A DNA stretch of 64,000 nt from Wylensekiella montiformis (GTDB taxonomy: Bacteria; Bacillota; Negativicutes; Selenomonadales; Selenomonadaceae), in the NCBI RefSeq assembly GCF_009697385.1, contig NZ_VUNL01000004.1, positions 1-64,000 of the forward strand, written 5' to 3'. Of the stretch, positions 1-8,213 are shown one piece after another. The position numbers and the translations under genes are program-made. The notes beneath the pieces were generated by a model. The model had not been told where the DNA came from and did no database searches. It saw only the letters and a list, made by a program, of their open reading frames with translations. How positions within the stretch are numbered: position 1 is the stretch's first letter; each line of letters begins with the position of its first letter.

Positions 1-174
1 AAAAATGAAGCTTAGTAAAGAAATTGCCGATTGCTTATGTTCATAATCAATCGATGTTTTAAAAACATCTGGCTTGAATCACAAATGATTCATGTTGCAT
101 TGTTTAGTTTTCAGAGAACCACCTGAGCTTCATCTTTCAGAACTTTCAAAGTTCTTATCGGATTCAGCTTTTAT
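1..174 (-). promoter_or_regulatory. Probable leader of an rRNA operon (16S gene beyond the left edge)
   Basis: Read on the minus strand, this AT-rich stretch contains a block of the type CTCTGAAAACTAAACAATG (about 94-118), which resembles the leader placed between the promoters and the 16S gene in many Firmicutes rRNA operons. Two strong tandem promoters lie just upstream (175-203 and 284-312) and no convincing protein-coding gene is present. No 16S sequence is seen, so the identity of the downstream gene is inference; a tRNA cluster is the alternative. Confidence 0.55.
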
Positions 175-203
175 ATTTTATCTCATCCATTTCCGTTTGT
201 CAA
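175..203 (-). promoter_or_regulatory. Sigma-70 promoter, proximal of a tandem pair (rRNA-type)
   Basis: On the minus strand, -35 TTGACA (198-203) and -10 TAAAAT (175-180) are separated by exactly 17 nt. It points out of the window toward the presumed rRNA operon. Confidence 0.7.
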
Positions 204-283
204 GAACTTTTTCTCAACCTCGTAACAAAAACAATGAGATCAGCTGCCGCCGCATCCGTCCCCGGTTGCTGACGACTTGTATT

Positions 284-312
284 ATGATACACGGCTTTTC
301 CCATCCTGTCAA
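284..312 (-). promoter_or_regulatory. Sigma-70 promoter, distal of a tandem pair (rRNA-type)
   Basis: On the minus strand, -35 TTGACA (307-312), 17-nt spacer, -10 TATCAT (284-289). Tandem strong promoters about 110 bp apart are typical of rRNA operons. Confidence 0.7.
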
Positions 313-351
313 CCCCCATTATGAAAAAAAAACACCCCCCCTTAGCATCGG

Positions 352-388
352 ATAAAAAAAGAAGAAGCTGCGGCCAGCTCCTTCTTTT
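352..388 (-). terminator. Rho-independent terminator after ndh
   Basis: A hairpin of about 10 bp (GAAGGAGCTG pairing with CAGCTTCTTC, one G-T pair, four-base loop) is followed on the minus strand by a run of seven T. It begins about 13 bp beyond the ndh stop and separates it from the rRNA-type promoters. Confidence 0.8.
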
Positions 389-400
389 TCACGGAAAGAA

Positions 401-1663
401 TCAAAGTTCAATATTGGTAATGATGCGCCCGAGTCTCGTCCCGGACAGCAGATTCCATGTCCACTTAATCGCCACCGTAACGTTTGCATGCGCGCCGGCC
501 AGCCGGATGAGATGGACAAACATCCATGCGCACCAGGCGATGAATCCCGTCATCTGCGGATTGATCTTCGTCCGGTTGACGACTGCTTTGCCGCGGCCGA
601 TCGTCGCCATGGCTCCCAAATCCTTATAATGGAACGTTTCGAGATCGTTTTCACCGCGGATCAATTTCATGATATTGTCAAAGGCCGTCTTTGCCTGCTG
701 CGTGGCGACAGGCGCGACAGTTGGCAGAGGACGCTCCGTTCCGTGCTGAAAATGCGCGCAGTCACCGATCGCAAATACCGTGTTGCTGCCTTTAACCTGC
801 AGTTTTTCATTAACGACAATCCGGCCCGCGCGGTCCACCTCACTGCCGCAGTTGGCAATAAACGGAACCGCCTTGACGCCCGCTGCCCAAATCACAGTCT
901 TGGTGGGAATCTCGCTGCCGTCCTTAAGTTTCAGCGTATTGCCGTCATAATCCACGACCTGTGTATCCAGCATGACATCAACGCCTTTTCTGCGAAGGAC
1001 CTCCACCGTATAGTCACGGAGGTTCGGCGCCATCATCGGCAGGACATTCGGGGTAGCCTCGATGAGTTTAATGGAGACTTCATTGAAGTCCAGCTGGTGA
1101 AATTCTTTTTTCTGAATACCGATCAGCTCAGAAATCGCGCCGGCTTCCTCAATGCCGGTCGGACCGCCGCCGACAACGACAAAGGTCAGCATGCGCCGGC
1201 GTTCGGTTTCATCGTCTTCCCGCTTGTCCGCACGCTCGAACATGTGCAGAACATGATTGCGGATATGGATGGCCTCCTGCAGCGTTTTCATGCCGAAGGA
1301 GTTCTTCTCCACCCGGTCCATGCCAAAGAAATTCGTCGTCGCGCCGGCAGACAGCACCAGATAGTCATAGGGGATCTCCCCATGATTGGTCAGCAGCACC
1401 TTGCGGTTCTGATCGACGCCCTGCGCCTTGGCCATGAAGAATTTCACATTTTTATTGTCGCGGAAAAACGTCCGGATCGGATAGGCAATTTCATCCGTGG
1501 AGAGAACCGCGGTAGATACCTGATAAAGCAGCGGCTGAAACAGGTGAAAGTTATGCCGGTCAACCAGTGTGACCTCGACATCTTCCCCGGCGAACAGTCT
1601 GGCCAGCTTGACGCCGCCAAACCCAGCACCCACAATTACAATACGCGGTTTTTTATCTGCCAT
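401..1663 (-). CDS. ndh: Type II NADH dehydrogenase (NDH-2)
   Basis: Single-subunit flavoprotein that oxidises NADH and reduces quinone at the inner face of the membrane without pumping protons. The 420-residue product has the FAD-binding Rossmann motif at the N terminus (IVIVGAGFGG, about residue 8), the second dinucleotide motif for NADH (VVVGGGPTGIE, about 165), the FAD-site motif FAIGDCAHF (about 300) and the VAPVATQQAK signature of the family. The start at 1663 is chosen because GGGAGGG lies 8 nt upstream; an in-frame start eight codons earlier would begin inside that site. It is monocistronic, with its own terminator, and the upstream region carries a promoter and nested inverted repeats that suggest redox or oxygen control. 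Confidence 0.93.
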   Translation of the reverse strand: MADKKPRIVIVGAGFGGVKLARLFAGEDVEVTLVDRHNFHLFQPLLYQVSTAVLSTDEIAYPIRTFFRDNKNVKFFMAKAQGVDQNRKVLLTNHGEIPYDYLVLSAGATTNFFGMDRVEKNSFGMKTLQEAIHIRNHVLHMFERADKREDDETERRRMLTFVVVGGGPTGIEEAGAISELIGIQKKEFHQLDFNEVSIKLIEATPNVLPMMAPNLRDYTVEVLRRKGVDVMLDTQVVDYDGNTLKLKDGSEIPTKTVIWAAGVKAVPFIANCGSEVDRAGRIVVNEKLQVKGSNTVFAIGDCAHFQHGTERPLPTVAPVATQQAKTAFDNIMKLIRGENDLETFHYKDLGAMATIGRGKAVVNRTKINPQMTGFIAWCAWMFVHLIRLAGAHANVTVAIKWTWNLLSGTRLGRIITNIEL

Positions 1664-1867
1664 GATAACGCCCTCCCCAAGCAACACAGTAAATTGTCAC
1701 AGATGCTGTACAAGTGAAAAAAATCACGTTATGAGTAAAAAAAGAAAAAGCCTGCTGGTAAAATCTTCACGATATGCAGGATCTTTATGCACAGAAAACG
1801 GACAGAATGTGTATTTTTTAACTTACTTACGGTATTCTGTCACCTTGTTTCAACATCTACGAATACT

Positions 1868-1895
1868 ATCATAGCACGTTCCAAGACAAATGCAA
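1868..1895 (-). promoter_or_regulatory. Candidate promoter for ndh
   Basis: On the minus strand, TTGCAT (1890-1895), 16-nt spacer, TATGAT (1868-1873), about 205 bp upstream of the ndh start. The remaining sequence of the 412-bp gap down to 1664 is AT-rich and shows no gene. Confidence 0.45.
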
Positions 1896-1897
1896 TA

Positions 1898-1954
1898 GGA
1901 TATTTACATTTTTCTGTAAATTTATCATTATATCCTATTTTAGTGTAAATATCC
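1898..1954. promoter_or_regulatory. Nested inverted repeats upstream of the ndh promoter
   Basis: GGATATTTACA (1898-1908) is exactly complementary to TGTAAATATCC (1944-1954), and a third half-site TGTAAAT sits at 1915-1921. The three half-sites lie immediately upstream of the -35 box. They look like an operator, but the regulator is not identifiable from sequence. Confidence 0.45.
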
Positions 1955-2010
1955 AACGCATTTTATCTTGGTTTAAGGGTTTCCTGAGTGAAAACAATAA
2001 CTTGTATAGC

Positions 2011-2056
2011 AAAAAAAAGCAGCTGCGGGATGTGCGCTATGCACACTTCGCAGCTG
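2011..2056 (-). terminator. Rho-independent terminator after rpoN
   Basis: A long hairpin (CAGCTGCG pairing with CGCAGCTG, continuing through GTGTGC/GCACA) spans 2020-2056 and is followed on the minus strand by eight T. Confidence 0.85.
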
Positions 2057-2076
2057 TTTTCCAAATCACGAACCAC

Positions 2077-3441
2077 TCAATACCGCTTCCGTTTGACCGA
2101 CGAAGGATACCCCAGTTGTTCGCGGTACTTCATGACGGTCCTGCGGGAAAGCTCCATCCGGCGCTCCTTGAGCAACGTGCAGAGTTTCTGATCGCTGAGC
2201 GGCTTATGCGGGTCTTCCTTTTCAATCAGTTCCCGGATCGCGGCCTTGGCCTGACCGGCGATGAAATCTTCACCGCTGCCAGCCTTAGCCAGATTCGCCG
2301 TAAAAAATTTTCTCAAAGGCATCACGCCGCGCGGAAGCTCCGCGTATTTATTGGCTACGGCCCGGCTGACCGTCGACTCATGGACGCCGATTTCGTCCGC
2401 CACCTCTTTCATCGTCAGCGGACGAAGAAAATCCGGCCCCTTATCGAGGAAATCCCTCTGCACCCGCACGATCTCCGTGACAACGCGGCGAATGGTCGTC
2501 CTGCGCTGCTCGATGCTGTTGATGAGCCATGAAGCGGCATTCAGGCGCTGGGTAATATACTTTCTGGTCTCCGCATCGAACGATTCTGCCTTGCGATAGA
2601 CCGAAGAAATATGCAGATGCGGTACATAATTGTCGTTGAGAATGACCTGATATTCCCCGTCGATTTTTTGGATCAGCACATCCGGCGTAATGTAGGCCGG
2701 ATCGTCCCCGCCATAAGAGCTGCCGGGCTTCGGATCCAGCTGCCGCACAATGTCCACAGCCAGCTGAACGTCCTGCGGGCGGCAGTGTTCCTGCGCCGCG
2801 ATCTCACGAATGCGTGATTCGGCCACATCATCCAGATGCCGGTCGATGACAGCAGCGACCAGCCCCTCGTAAATCCCCTGACGCTCTGCCTGCAGCCTGA
2901 GGCATTCAGACAGATCACGGGCCGCGACCCCGGCCGGTTCAAAGGCCTGCACACGGCGAAGCACCGCGCTGACCTCCTCCACGGAACTTTGTACAGCCCG
3001 GGCCGCCTCCTCAATGGAAAGGGTCAGATAGCCGCGGCTGTCGACCGAGCCGACGAGAAATACGGCGATCGCCCGCTGCTGCAGATCGGAAAAAGTGAAA
3101 TTCACTTGCTCCAACAGCTCTTCTTCCAGCGTAAGATTCACAGGCGCTGCTTTTTCCCGTCCCGGCTCCCGCTCCTCCGGAGAGTAGCTGCCGCGGTTTT
3201 CCTCGTCGCCCAGATATTCGCTCAGACGGGAGATATTCTCCGCCCGCAGCAGCGGATTGGAAGGCTCCGGCGCCGCATCGCCGTAATCCATTTCCAGCGC
3301 GGGATTCTCCAGATATTCTTTTTCGATCTCAGCTCTGAGTTCCTGTGCCGAGAGCTGCAGGATCCGTATGGCCTGCTGCAGCTTCATCGTCATGGCCAGA
3401 TGCTGCGAAAGATTCATATTGAGTGATTGTTCCGCCTGCAT
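2077..3441 (-). CDS. rpoN: RNA polymerase sigma-54 factor
   Basis: Sigma factor for -24/-12 promoters that need an AAA+ activator. The 454-residue protein has the usual three regions: a glutamine/leucine-rich N-terminal activator-interacting region (residues 1-50, LSQHLAMTMKLQQAI), a core-binding domain (about 95-290), and a C-terminal DNA-binding domain with a helix-turn-helix (HESTVSRAV, about 355) and an RpoN box of the form SRRTVMKYRE close to the C terminus. Start at 3441 is supported by AGGAG 8 nt upstream. Its likely targets in this window are the PTS operon with a -24/-12 site at 24051-24065 and the LevR-type activator at 24279-27080. Hexokinase lies 41 bp upstream on the same strand and may be cotranscribed. 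Confidence 0.95.
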   Translation of the reverse strand: MQAEQSLNMNLSQHLAMTMKLQQAIRILQLSAQELRAEIEKEYLENPALEMDYGDAAPEPSNPLLRAENISRLSEYLGDEENRGSYSPEEREPGREKAAPVNLTLEEELLEQVNFTFSDLQQRAIAVFLVGSVDSRGYLTLSIEEAARAVQSSVEEVSAVLRRVQAFEPAGVAARDLSECLRLQAERQGIYEGLVAAVIDRHLDDVAESRIREIAAQEHCRPQDVQLAVDIVRQLDPKPGSSYGGDDPAYITPDVLIQKIDGEYQVILNDNYVPHLHISSVYRKAESFDAETRKYITQRLNAASWLINSIEQRRTTIRRVVTEIVRVQRDFLDKGPDFLRPLTMKEVADEIGVHESTVSRAVANKYAELPRGVMPLRKFFTANLAKAGSGEDFIAGQAKAAIRELIEKEDPHKPLSDQKLCTLLKERRMELSRRTVMKYREQLGYPSSVKRKRY

Positions 3442-3482
3442 AAAAGGATCTCCTCACAACGGGACGCGGCCGTTTTTCCGGA

Positions 3483-4772
3483 TTATTTCTGCGACATAGC
3501 CGCAGCGATGGCCGCACCGAGTCCCGAACCGCCGTTTTCCAGAACCGTATCGATATCCGCCGCTTCCTCGCCGAGCAGCTCGGAAAGCGCGCGCAGGATA
3601 TTTTCCTTGGCCAGCGGCATCTTCTCATACACGGATCCATCAATGGCAATATGCTGTTTTTGCGGCTTGCCGCTGCCCGCCAGCTGCCAGATGATTCCCA
3701 CATACGAGGCCGTGACCAGACGGGCCGAACGGATGACCAGCGTCTGCGCCAGCTGCTGAACCATCTCACAGTCCGCCTTCTCCAGCGTATGACCGGTCTT
3801 GGCGGCGACAATCTCCGCCGTTTTGCTGCGCGCAGCGCTGTCGTCGAGAATGATGTTGCTCATGTCGATACTGGTAAAACCGTACGATCTGCCCTTTTCC
3901 TGCAGCAGCTCGGCCAGTGCCATGCCGAAGAGCTCGCCCATATAGCGGCCCGAAACCATCTTCTCCAGACGCTGCTCGCCCGGTTTTTCCGAGTTCTGGT
4001 CAAATTCCTGATCCAGACGATTCGGGATCAGCTTCATAAATCCGCCGGATTCCAGATTGAGAATCATCGGCTGCTCCGCACTGTCCGCATACGGTTCGAG
4101 ATAGCAGGTGTTATGACCGGTAGCATAGATGGAGCCGATATAGACATCCGGCTGCTTATAGGCGGCGGCCAGAAGGACCGCAACCGTATCATTGATCACG
4201 GCCGTCGGTTCAACATTGTCAAGGCCCTGACGGTGCAGCGCAGCCTTGAGCAGATCATTGACCACCTGCCCCTCGACGCCGGAAGTCGCAAATTCCTTTG
4301 TCCAGATGATAAGTTTTGCATTGTAGAGATTCGTCTGTTCTGACGGGAACGAGAAGGTATGCCCCAGCAGATATTTTGTCGAATGGTCTCCATCGACAGC
4401 CTCATCCACAAGTCCCGCGATAAAGTCAAACATTTGCTCTGCCGTGGACCCTTCCCCGATGAAATCATAAATGCCTTCCACCTTGAGCGGCTTTGCCACC
4501 TTGCGGACGACTTCAAATTTTCCATTGCCTTCCAGACGGATGCGGAGCACACGGACATTGGTTCCCCCAAAATCCAAAGCCAGATACTCCCCGGTCTCCG
4601 CACCAGTCGGCAGCCCGACGTAGGACTTCAGCATGCGCAGCGAAGATTCTGCGGGATTTTCCAGCCCCTTCTGCAGGTCATAACGGAAATCCGCTGCGAT
4701 CTCGCGCAGCCGGCCGCCGTCCACCGTAAATTCCCGGATGATGTCGTCGAACTGATTCTTGTCGAATGCCAT
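3483..4772 (-). CDS. Hexokinase, eukaryote-type family
   Basis: Phosphorylates glucose or related hexoses with ATP. The 429-residue product matches the two-domain hexokinase family (not the ROK glucokinases): phosphate-binding LALDFGGTNVRVL (about residue 64), sugar-binding segment TFSFPSEQTNLYNA (about 140), catalytic aspartate in INDTVAVLLAA (about 190), and YATGHNTCYLEPY (about 215). The start at 4772 follows AAGGAG with an 8-nt spacer; a longer reading of 20 codons has no ribosome site. It sits upstream of rpoN and may share its transcript. Together with pfkA (20223-21188) it would feed non-PTS sugars into glycolysis. The family is uncommon in bacteria but known in several anaerobes. Confidence 0.88.
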   Translation of the reverse strand: MAFDKNQFDDIIREFTVDGGRLREIAADFRYDLQKGLENPAESSLRMLKSYVGLPTGAETGEYLALDFGGTNVRVLRIRLEGNGKFEVVRKVAKPLKVEGIYDFIGEGSTAEQMFDFIAGLVDEAVDGDHSTKYLLGHTFSFPSEQTNLYNAKLIIWTKEFATSGVEGQVVNDLLKAALHRQGLDNVEPTAVINDTVAVLLAAAYKQPDVYIGSIYATGHNTCYLEPYADSAEQPMILNLESGGFMKLIPNRLDQEFDQNSEKPGEQRLEKMVSGRYMGELFGMALAELLQEKGRSYGFTSIDMSNIILDDSAARSKTAEIVAAKTGHTLEKADCEMVQQLAQTLVIRSARLVTASYVGIIWQLAGSGKPQKQHIAIDGSVYEKMPLAKENILRALSELLGEEAADIDTVLENGGSGLGAAIAAAMSQK

Positions 4773-4882
4773 GATACTGTCTCCTTCTCGTTTTGATTTG
4801 ATACCCTCTATGATGAACCACCAGAAAACCATGCGTCAGAAGCACAGGTCAGCCGGGTGTTTCCAAAAATACCGCAGCGCGA

Positions 4883-6793
4883 TTATTGCTGGTGCTCTGC
4901 AATCTCTTCCAGATAAGCCCAGCGATCCATAAGCTGGTCGAGGCGGGCCGCCAGCCGTTCTTCTTCCCGGCTCAGCTCACTGAGACGCCCGTAGTCGGAC
5001 GCGCATTGCTCCATCTGAAGCCGCACCGCCCGAAGCTCGCCCTCCGTGCTGGCGATGATCCCCTCAATTTCCGCATATTCCTTCTGCTCCCGGAACGTAA
5101 GCCGGGGCTGGGAAGCGGTCTTTTTCGGGACAGAGCGGGCGGAAGCTGATTCTTTCTCCTTTTCCGCAGGATGCGAATCGGCAGAATCCGGCTCCGCCTG
5201 CCCGGCCAGCTTCTGCCGGTAATAGGTATAACCGCCCTCGTACCTCGTCAGTCTGCCGTCCGGCTCATACACAAATACCCGGTCCGCCAGCCGGTCCACG
5301 AAAAACCGGTCGTGCGACACGAAAACAATCGCTCCCGGGAATTTATCGATAAAATCCTCCAAAACCGCCATCGTCTCAAGATCGAGATCATTGGTCGGCT
5401 CGTCGAGCAGCAGCACGTTGGGCGCTTCCATCAAAATGCGCAGCAGAAACAGCCTGCGCTTCTCACCGCCGGACAAGCGGGCAATCGGCGTCCACTGCAG
5501 GCTGCCCGGAAACAGGAACCGCTCCATGAGCTGCGAGGCGGAAATTCGCGTGCCGTCCGCCAACGTGACAGAACGGGCAGCTTCCTGAATGTATTCGATG
5601 GCGCGCAGCCGCTCATCCATCTCCACGGGGCGCTGAGTGAAATAGCCGATCCGGACCGTCTGTCCGATCTTCACCGTGCCGGCCGAGGGTGAAAGACGGC
5701 CGGACAGGATGTTCAGCAGCGTCGTCTTGCCCGTCCCATTCCGTCCCAGAATGCCAATACGGTCATGGCGCAGCAACGTATAGGAAAAATCCCGGATAAT
5801 CGTACGCCCATCCACCGAATAGCCGACATGATCCATCTCGATGACCGTGCGCCCGAGCCGGCTTCCAGCCAGCCCGATTTCCACCTTTTCCTGTCCCAGA
5901 TCGGGCCGCTGCTCCCGGATCTCTTCATAGCGTGCGATGCGGGCTTTCTGTTTTGTCGAGCGCGCCTGTGCGCCGCGGCGCAGCCATTTCAGTTCATTGC
6001 GCAGGAAATTCTGCCGTTTTTGCTCGCTGCGCTCCTCCCGTTCGAGCCGGGCAGACTTCTGTTCCAGAAAGTCCGAATAATTGCCCGTATAAGTATAGGC
6101 CCGCCCCTTGTCCAGTTCCAGAATCTTATCCGCAGTGTGATCGAGAAAATACCGGTCATGCGTGACCATGAGCAGCGCGCCCTTCCGGCCGCGCAGGTAT
6201 TCCTCCAGCCAGCTGATCGTCTCGCTGTCCAGATGGTTGGTCGGCTCGTCGAGCAGCAGCAGGTCACAGGGCTGGATCAGCGCCGCGGCCAGCGCCAGCC
6301 GCTTCTGCTGTCCGCCCGAAAGCGTACCGGCCAACGCCTGATAATCCCGGATCCCGAGACGGTTCAGCACCGCCTTGGCCGTGCTTTCGAGCTGCCAGCC
6401 GCCCAGCTCATCAATCCGGGCCGTACACTCCATAATCCGCTGACGAATGGATTCATTGCCCGGATCCGCCGCAGCCCCGGCCATGGCCACCTCATAGCCA
6501 CGCAGGGCCTGCATCAGCGGACTCTGCCCGCAAAACACCTCCATGAGCACCGTATGATCCGGATCGAAAACTTTATCCTGAGCCAGATAGCCGATGCGAA
6601 GCCCCCGCATGGTGATCATCGTGCCTGAGTCCACAGGGACAAGCCCGGCCACCGCCTTGAGAAAGGTCGACTTGCCCGTACCGTTGACGCCGACGATGCC
6701 GACCCGGTCTCCGGATTCCATACTGAGGTTCACATCCCGGAACAAGGTCTTTTCCCCGTAGCTCTTGGTAAAATTTTCTATCGTAACGATCAT
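4883..6793 (-). CDS. ABC-F family ATPase, Uup-like
   Basis: Soluble protein with two ABC ATPase domains and no membrane segments; ABC-F proteins act on the ribosome rather than in transport. The 636-residue product has Walker A GVNGTGKST (about 37) and GRNGTGKTT (about 350), signatures LSGGQQKR and LSGGEKRR, and Walker B LLLLDEPTNHLD and VLLLDEPTNDLD. Between the two domains is the basic ABC-F linker (RRGAQARSTKQKARI), and the C-terminal 90 residues are charged and predicted coiled coil as in Uup. The start at 6793 has an AGGAAG site upstream; a reading nine codons longer is not supported. A perfect -10 (TATAAT) lies about 40 bp upstream of the start with a weak -35. Confidence 0.88.
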   Translation of the reverse strand: MIVTIENFTKSYGEKTLFRDVNLSMESGDRVGIVGVNGTGKSTFLKAVAGLVPVDSGTMITMRGLRIGYLAQDKVFDPDHTVLMEVFCGQSPLMQALRGYEVAMAGAAADPGNESIRQRIMECTARIDELGGWQLESTAKAVLNRLGIRDYQALAGTLSGGQQKRLALAAALIQPCDLLLLDEPTNHLDSETISWLEEYLRGRKGALLMVTHDRYFLDHTADKILELDKGRAYTYTGNYSDFLEQKSARLEREERSEQKRQNFLRNELKWLRRGAQARSTKQKARIARYEEIREQRPDLGQEKVEIGLAGSRLGRTVIEMDHVGYSVDGRTIIRDFSYTLLRHDRIGILGRNGTGKTTLLNILSGRLSPSAGTVKIGQTVRIGYFTQRPVEMDERLRAIEYIQEAARSVTLADGTRISASQLMERFLFPGSLQWTPIARLSGGEKRRLFLLRILMEAPNVLLLDEPTNDLDLETMAVLEDFIDKFPGAIVFVSHDRFFVDRLADRVFVYEPDGRLTRYEGGYTYYRQKLAGQAEPDSADSHPAEKEKESASARSVPKKTASQPRLTFREQKEYAEIEGIIASTEGELRAVRLQMEQCASDYGRLSELSREEERLAARLDQLMDRWAYLEEIAEHQQ

Positions 6794-6918
6794 AATGATA
6801 TTCTTCCTATCTGCAAACATTATCTATTATTATACCGTGTTTCAAGACAAAAGGATAGTACAGGAAGCGGAATGCGTTACAGTATACTCCAAACCATCCG
6901 GTTTCGCCGTTCATTCGT

Positions 6919-8211
6919 TCAGCGGCTGAAAAACGCACGGACCAGACGCTGCAGCGCCTGCTGGTCTTCCGCCCCCATCGTCTCGCGGGCAGAGTGCATA
7001 GCCAGAATCGGCACGCCAATGTCCATCGTCCGGATCGGCATATTGGCAGACAGCATCGCACCGAGTGTGGAGCCGCCGCGAAGGTCAGAACGATTAAGAA
7101 AGCTCTGGCACGGGATCTTTTCGCGGCGGCACAGTCCCCGAATCACGGCTGCGGCCTCAGCATCGCCCGCGTAGGCCTGACTGCAGGCCATTTTCAGCGT
7201 CACGCCGCCGCCGAGCCGCGGGAAATTCGTGGGGTCATTCTTTTCCGGCACATTCGGATGAACCGCATGAGCCACGTCCAGCGACAGCATAAAGCCGCGG
7301 CTGATATCGGCCCGCGCTTCGCTTTCGCTGAAGCCGAGCGCCGAATAAATGCGGTGCAGGATATCCGGCGCAAGCATGGAGGCCGCCCCCTGCTTCGTCC
7401 GGCTGCCGACCTCCTCATGATCGAAGAGCGCAATGCCGCAGACTCCCTCGGTTTCTTCCGCTCCGATCAATCCGTCCAGACAGGCATAGACCGATGTCAT
7501 ATTATCCAGCCGGGACGCCGACAAAAACTCCTGATGCGCGCCAAGCAGGCACGGCGGATCCGTCGGATAAGCCGTGAGCTCATAGGCCAGGATCCGGCTG
7601 CGCAACAGGCCGCATTCCTCCGCCAGAAAATCCAGGAAGGCATCCTCTTCCGGCGCGCCCTCCCGGCAGCCGGGCAGCAGCGCAAACAAGGGCAGCATAT
7701 CCTTCTGCGGATTGAGCGTCTCGCCCTCATTGACCGAGCGGTTCATATGAATGGCCAGATGCGGGATCGTCACGACCGGACGTCCAAGGTCTACAAGACG
7801 CACCTCCGGACGGTAGACATCCTCCGCCTCCAGCACGATCTTTCCCGCCAGCGACAGAGGACGGTCCAGCCAGCTGCTCCGGATCATACCGCCGTATACT
7901 TCCACATTGAGCGTTCCGTATTCGCGCGTACGCAGCACCGAATGAGGCTTGACCCGGAGGCAGGGAAAATCGGTATGCGCCGCGGCCAGATGAAGCCGGC
8001 GGCGCGGCTGCCTTCCCAAACGGAACGCCAGCAAAGACGAGCCGAAAGCACGGACATAATAAGACCGCCCCGGCTGCAGCGACCAGTCTGCACTCAGATC
8101 GAGTTCTTCAAAACCAGCCCGCCGCAAACGATTTGCGGCAGCCTGAACCGCATGAAACGGTGAAACCGCTTCCTGCAAAAACGGAATCAGTCCGTCCTGT
8201 ACGCTGTTCAT
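6919..8211 (-). CDS. M18 family aminopeptidase
   Basis: Cytosolic dinuclear-zinc aminopeptidase that removes N-terminal, often acidic, residues. The 430-residue product shows the family motifs in order: AHTDFPCLRVKP (metal ligand His), VDLGRPVVTIPHLAIHMN, LFDHEEVGSRT (catalytic Glu and metal ligands), LDVAHAVHPN and MHSARETMG (metal His). Two in-frame ATG codons lie six bases apart; the second (8211) is chosen because GGGAGGG abuts the first but is 7 nt from the second. If the first were used it would overlap the upstream stop as ATGA. It follows the CNNM gene so closely that the two are probably translated from one transcript. Confidence 0.92.
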   Translation of the reverse strand: MNSVQDGLIPFLQEAVSPFHAVQAAANRLRRAGFEELDLSADWSLQPGRSYYVRAFGSSLLAFRLGRQPRRRLHLAAAHTDFPCLRVKPHSVLRTREYGTLNVEVYGGMIRSSWLDRPLSLAGKIVLEAEDVYRPEVRLVDLGRPVVTIPHLAIHMNRSVNEGETLNPQKDMLPLFALLPGCREGAPEEDAFLDFLAEECGLLRSRILAYELTAYPTDPPCLLGAHQEFLSASRLDNMTSVYACLDGLIGAEETEGVCGIALFDHEEVGSRTKQGAASMLAPDILHRIYSALGFSESEARADISRGFMLSLDVAHAVHPNVPEKNDPTNFPRLGGGVTLKMACSQAYAGDAEAAAVIRGLCRREKIPCQSFLNRSDLRGGSTLGAMLSANMPIRTMDIGVPILAMHSARETMGAEDQQALQRLVRAFFSR

Positions 8212-8213
8212 GT

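Noticed and set aside
92-355. 87-codon plus-strand frame at the left edge
   Set aside because: It crosses the two minus-strand promoters and a terminator region; composition is not coding-like.
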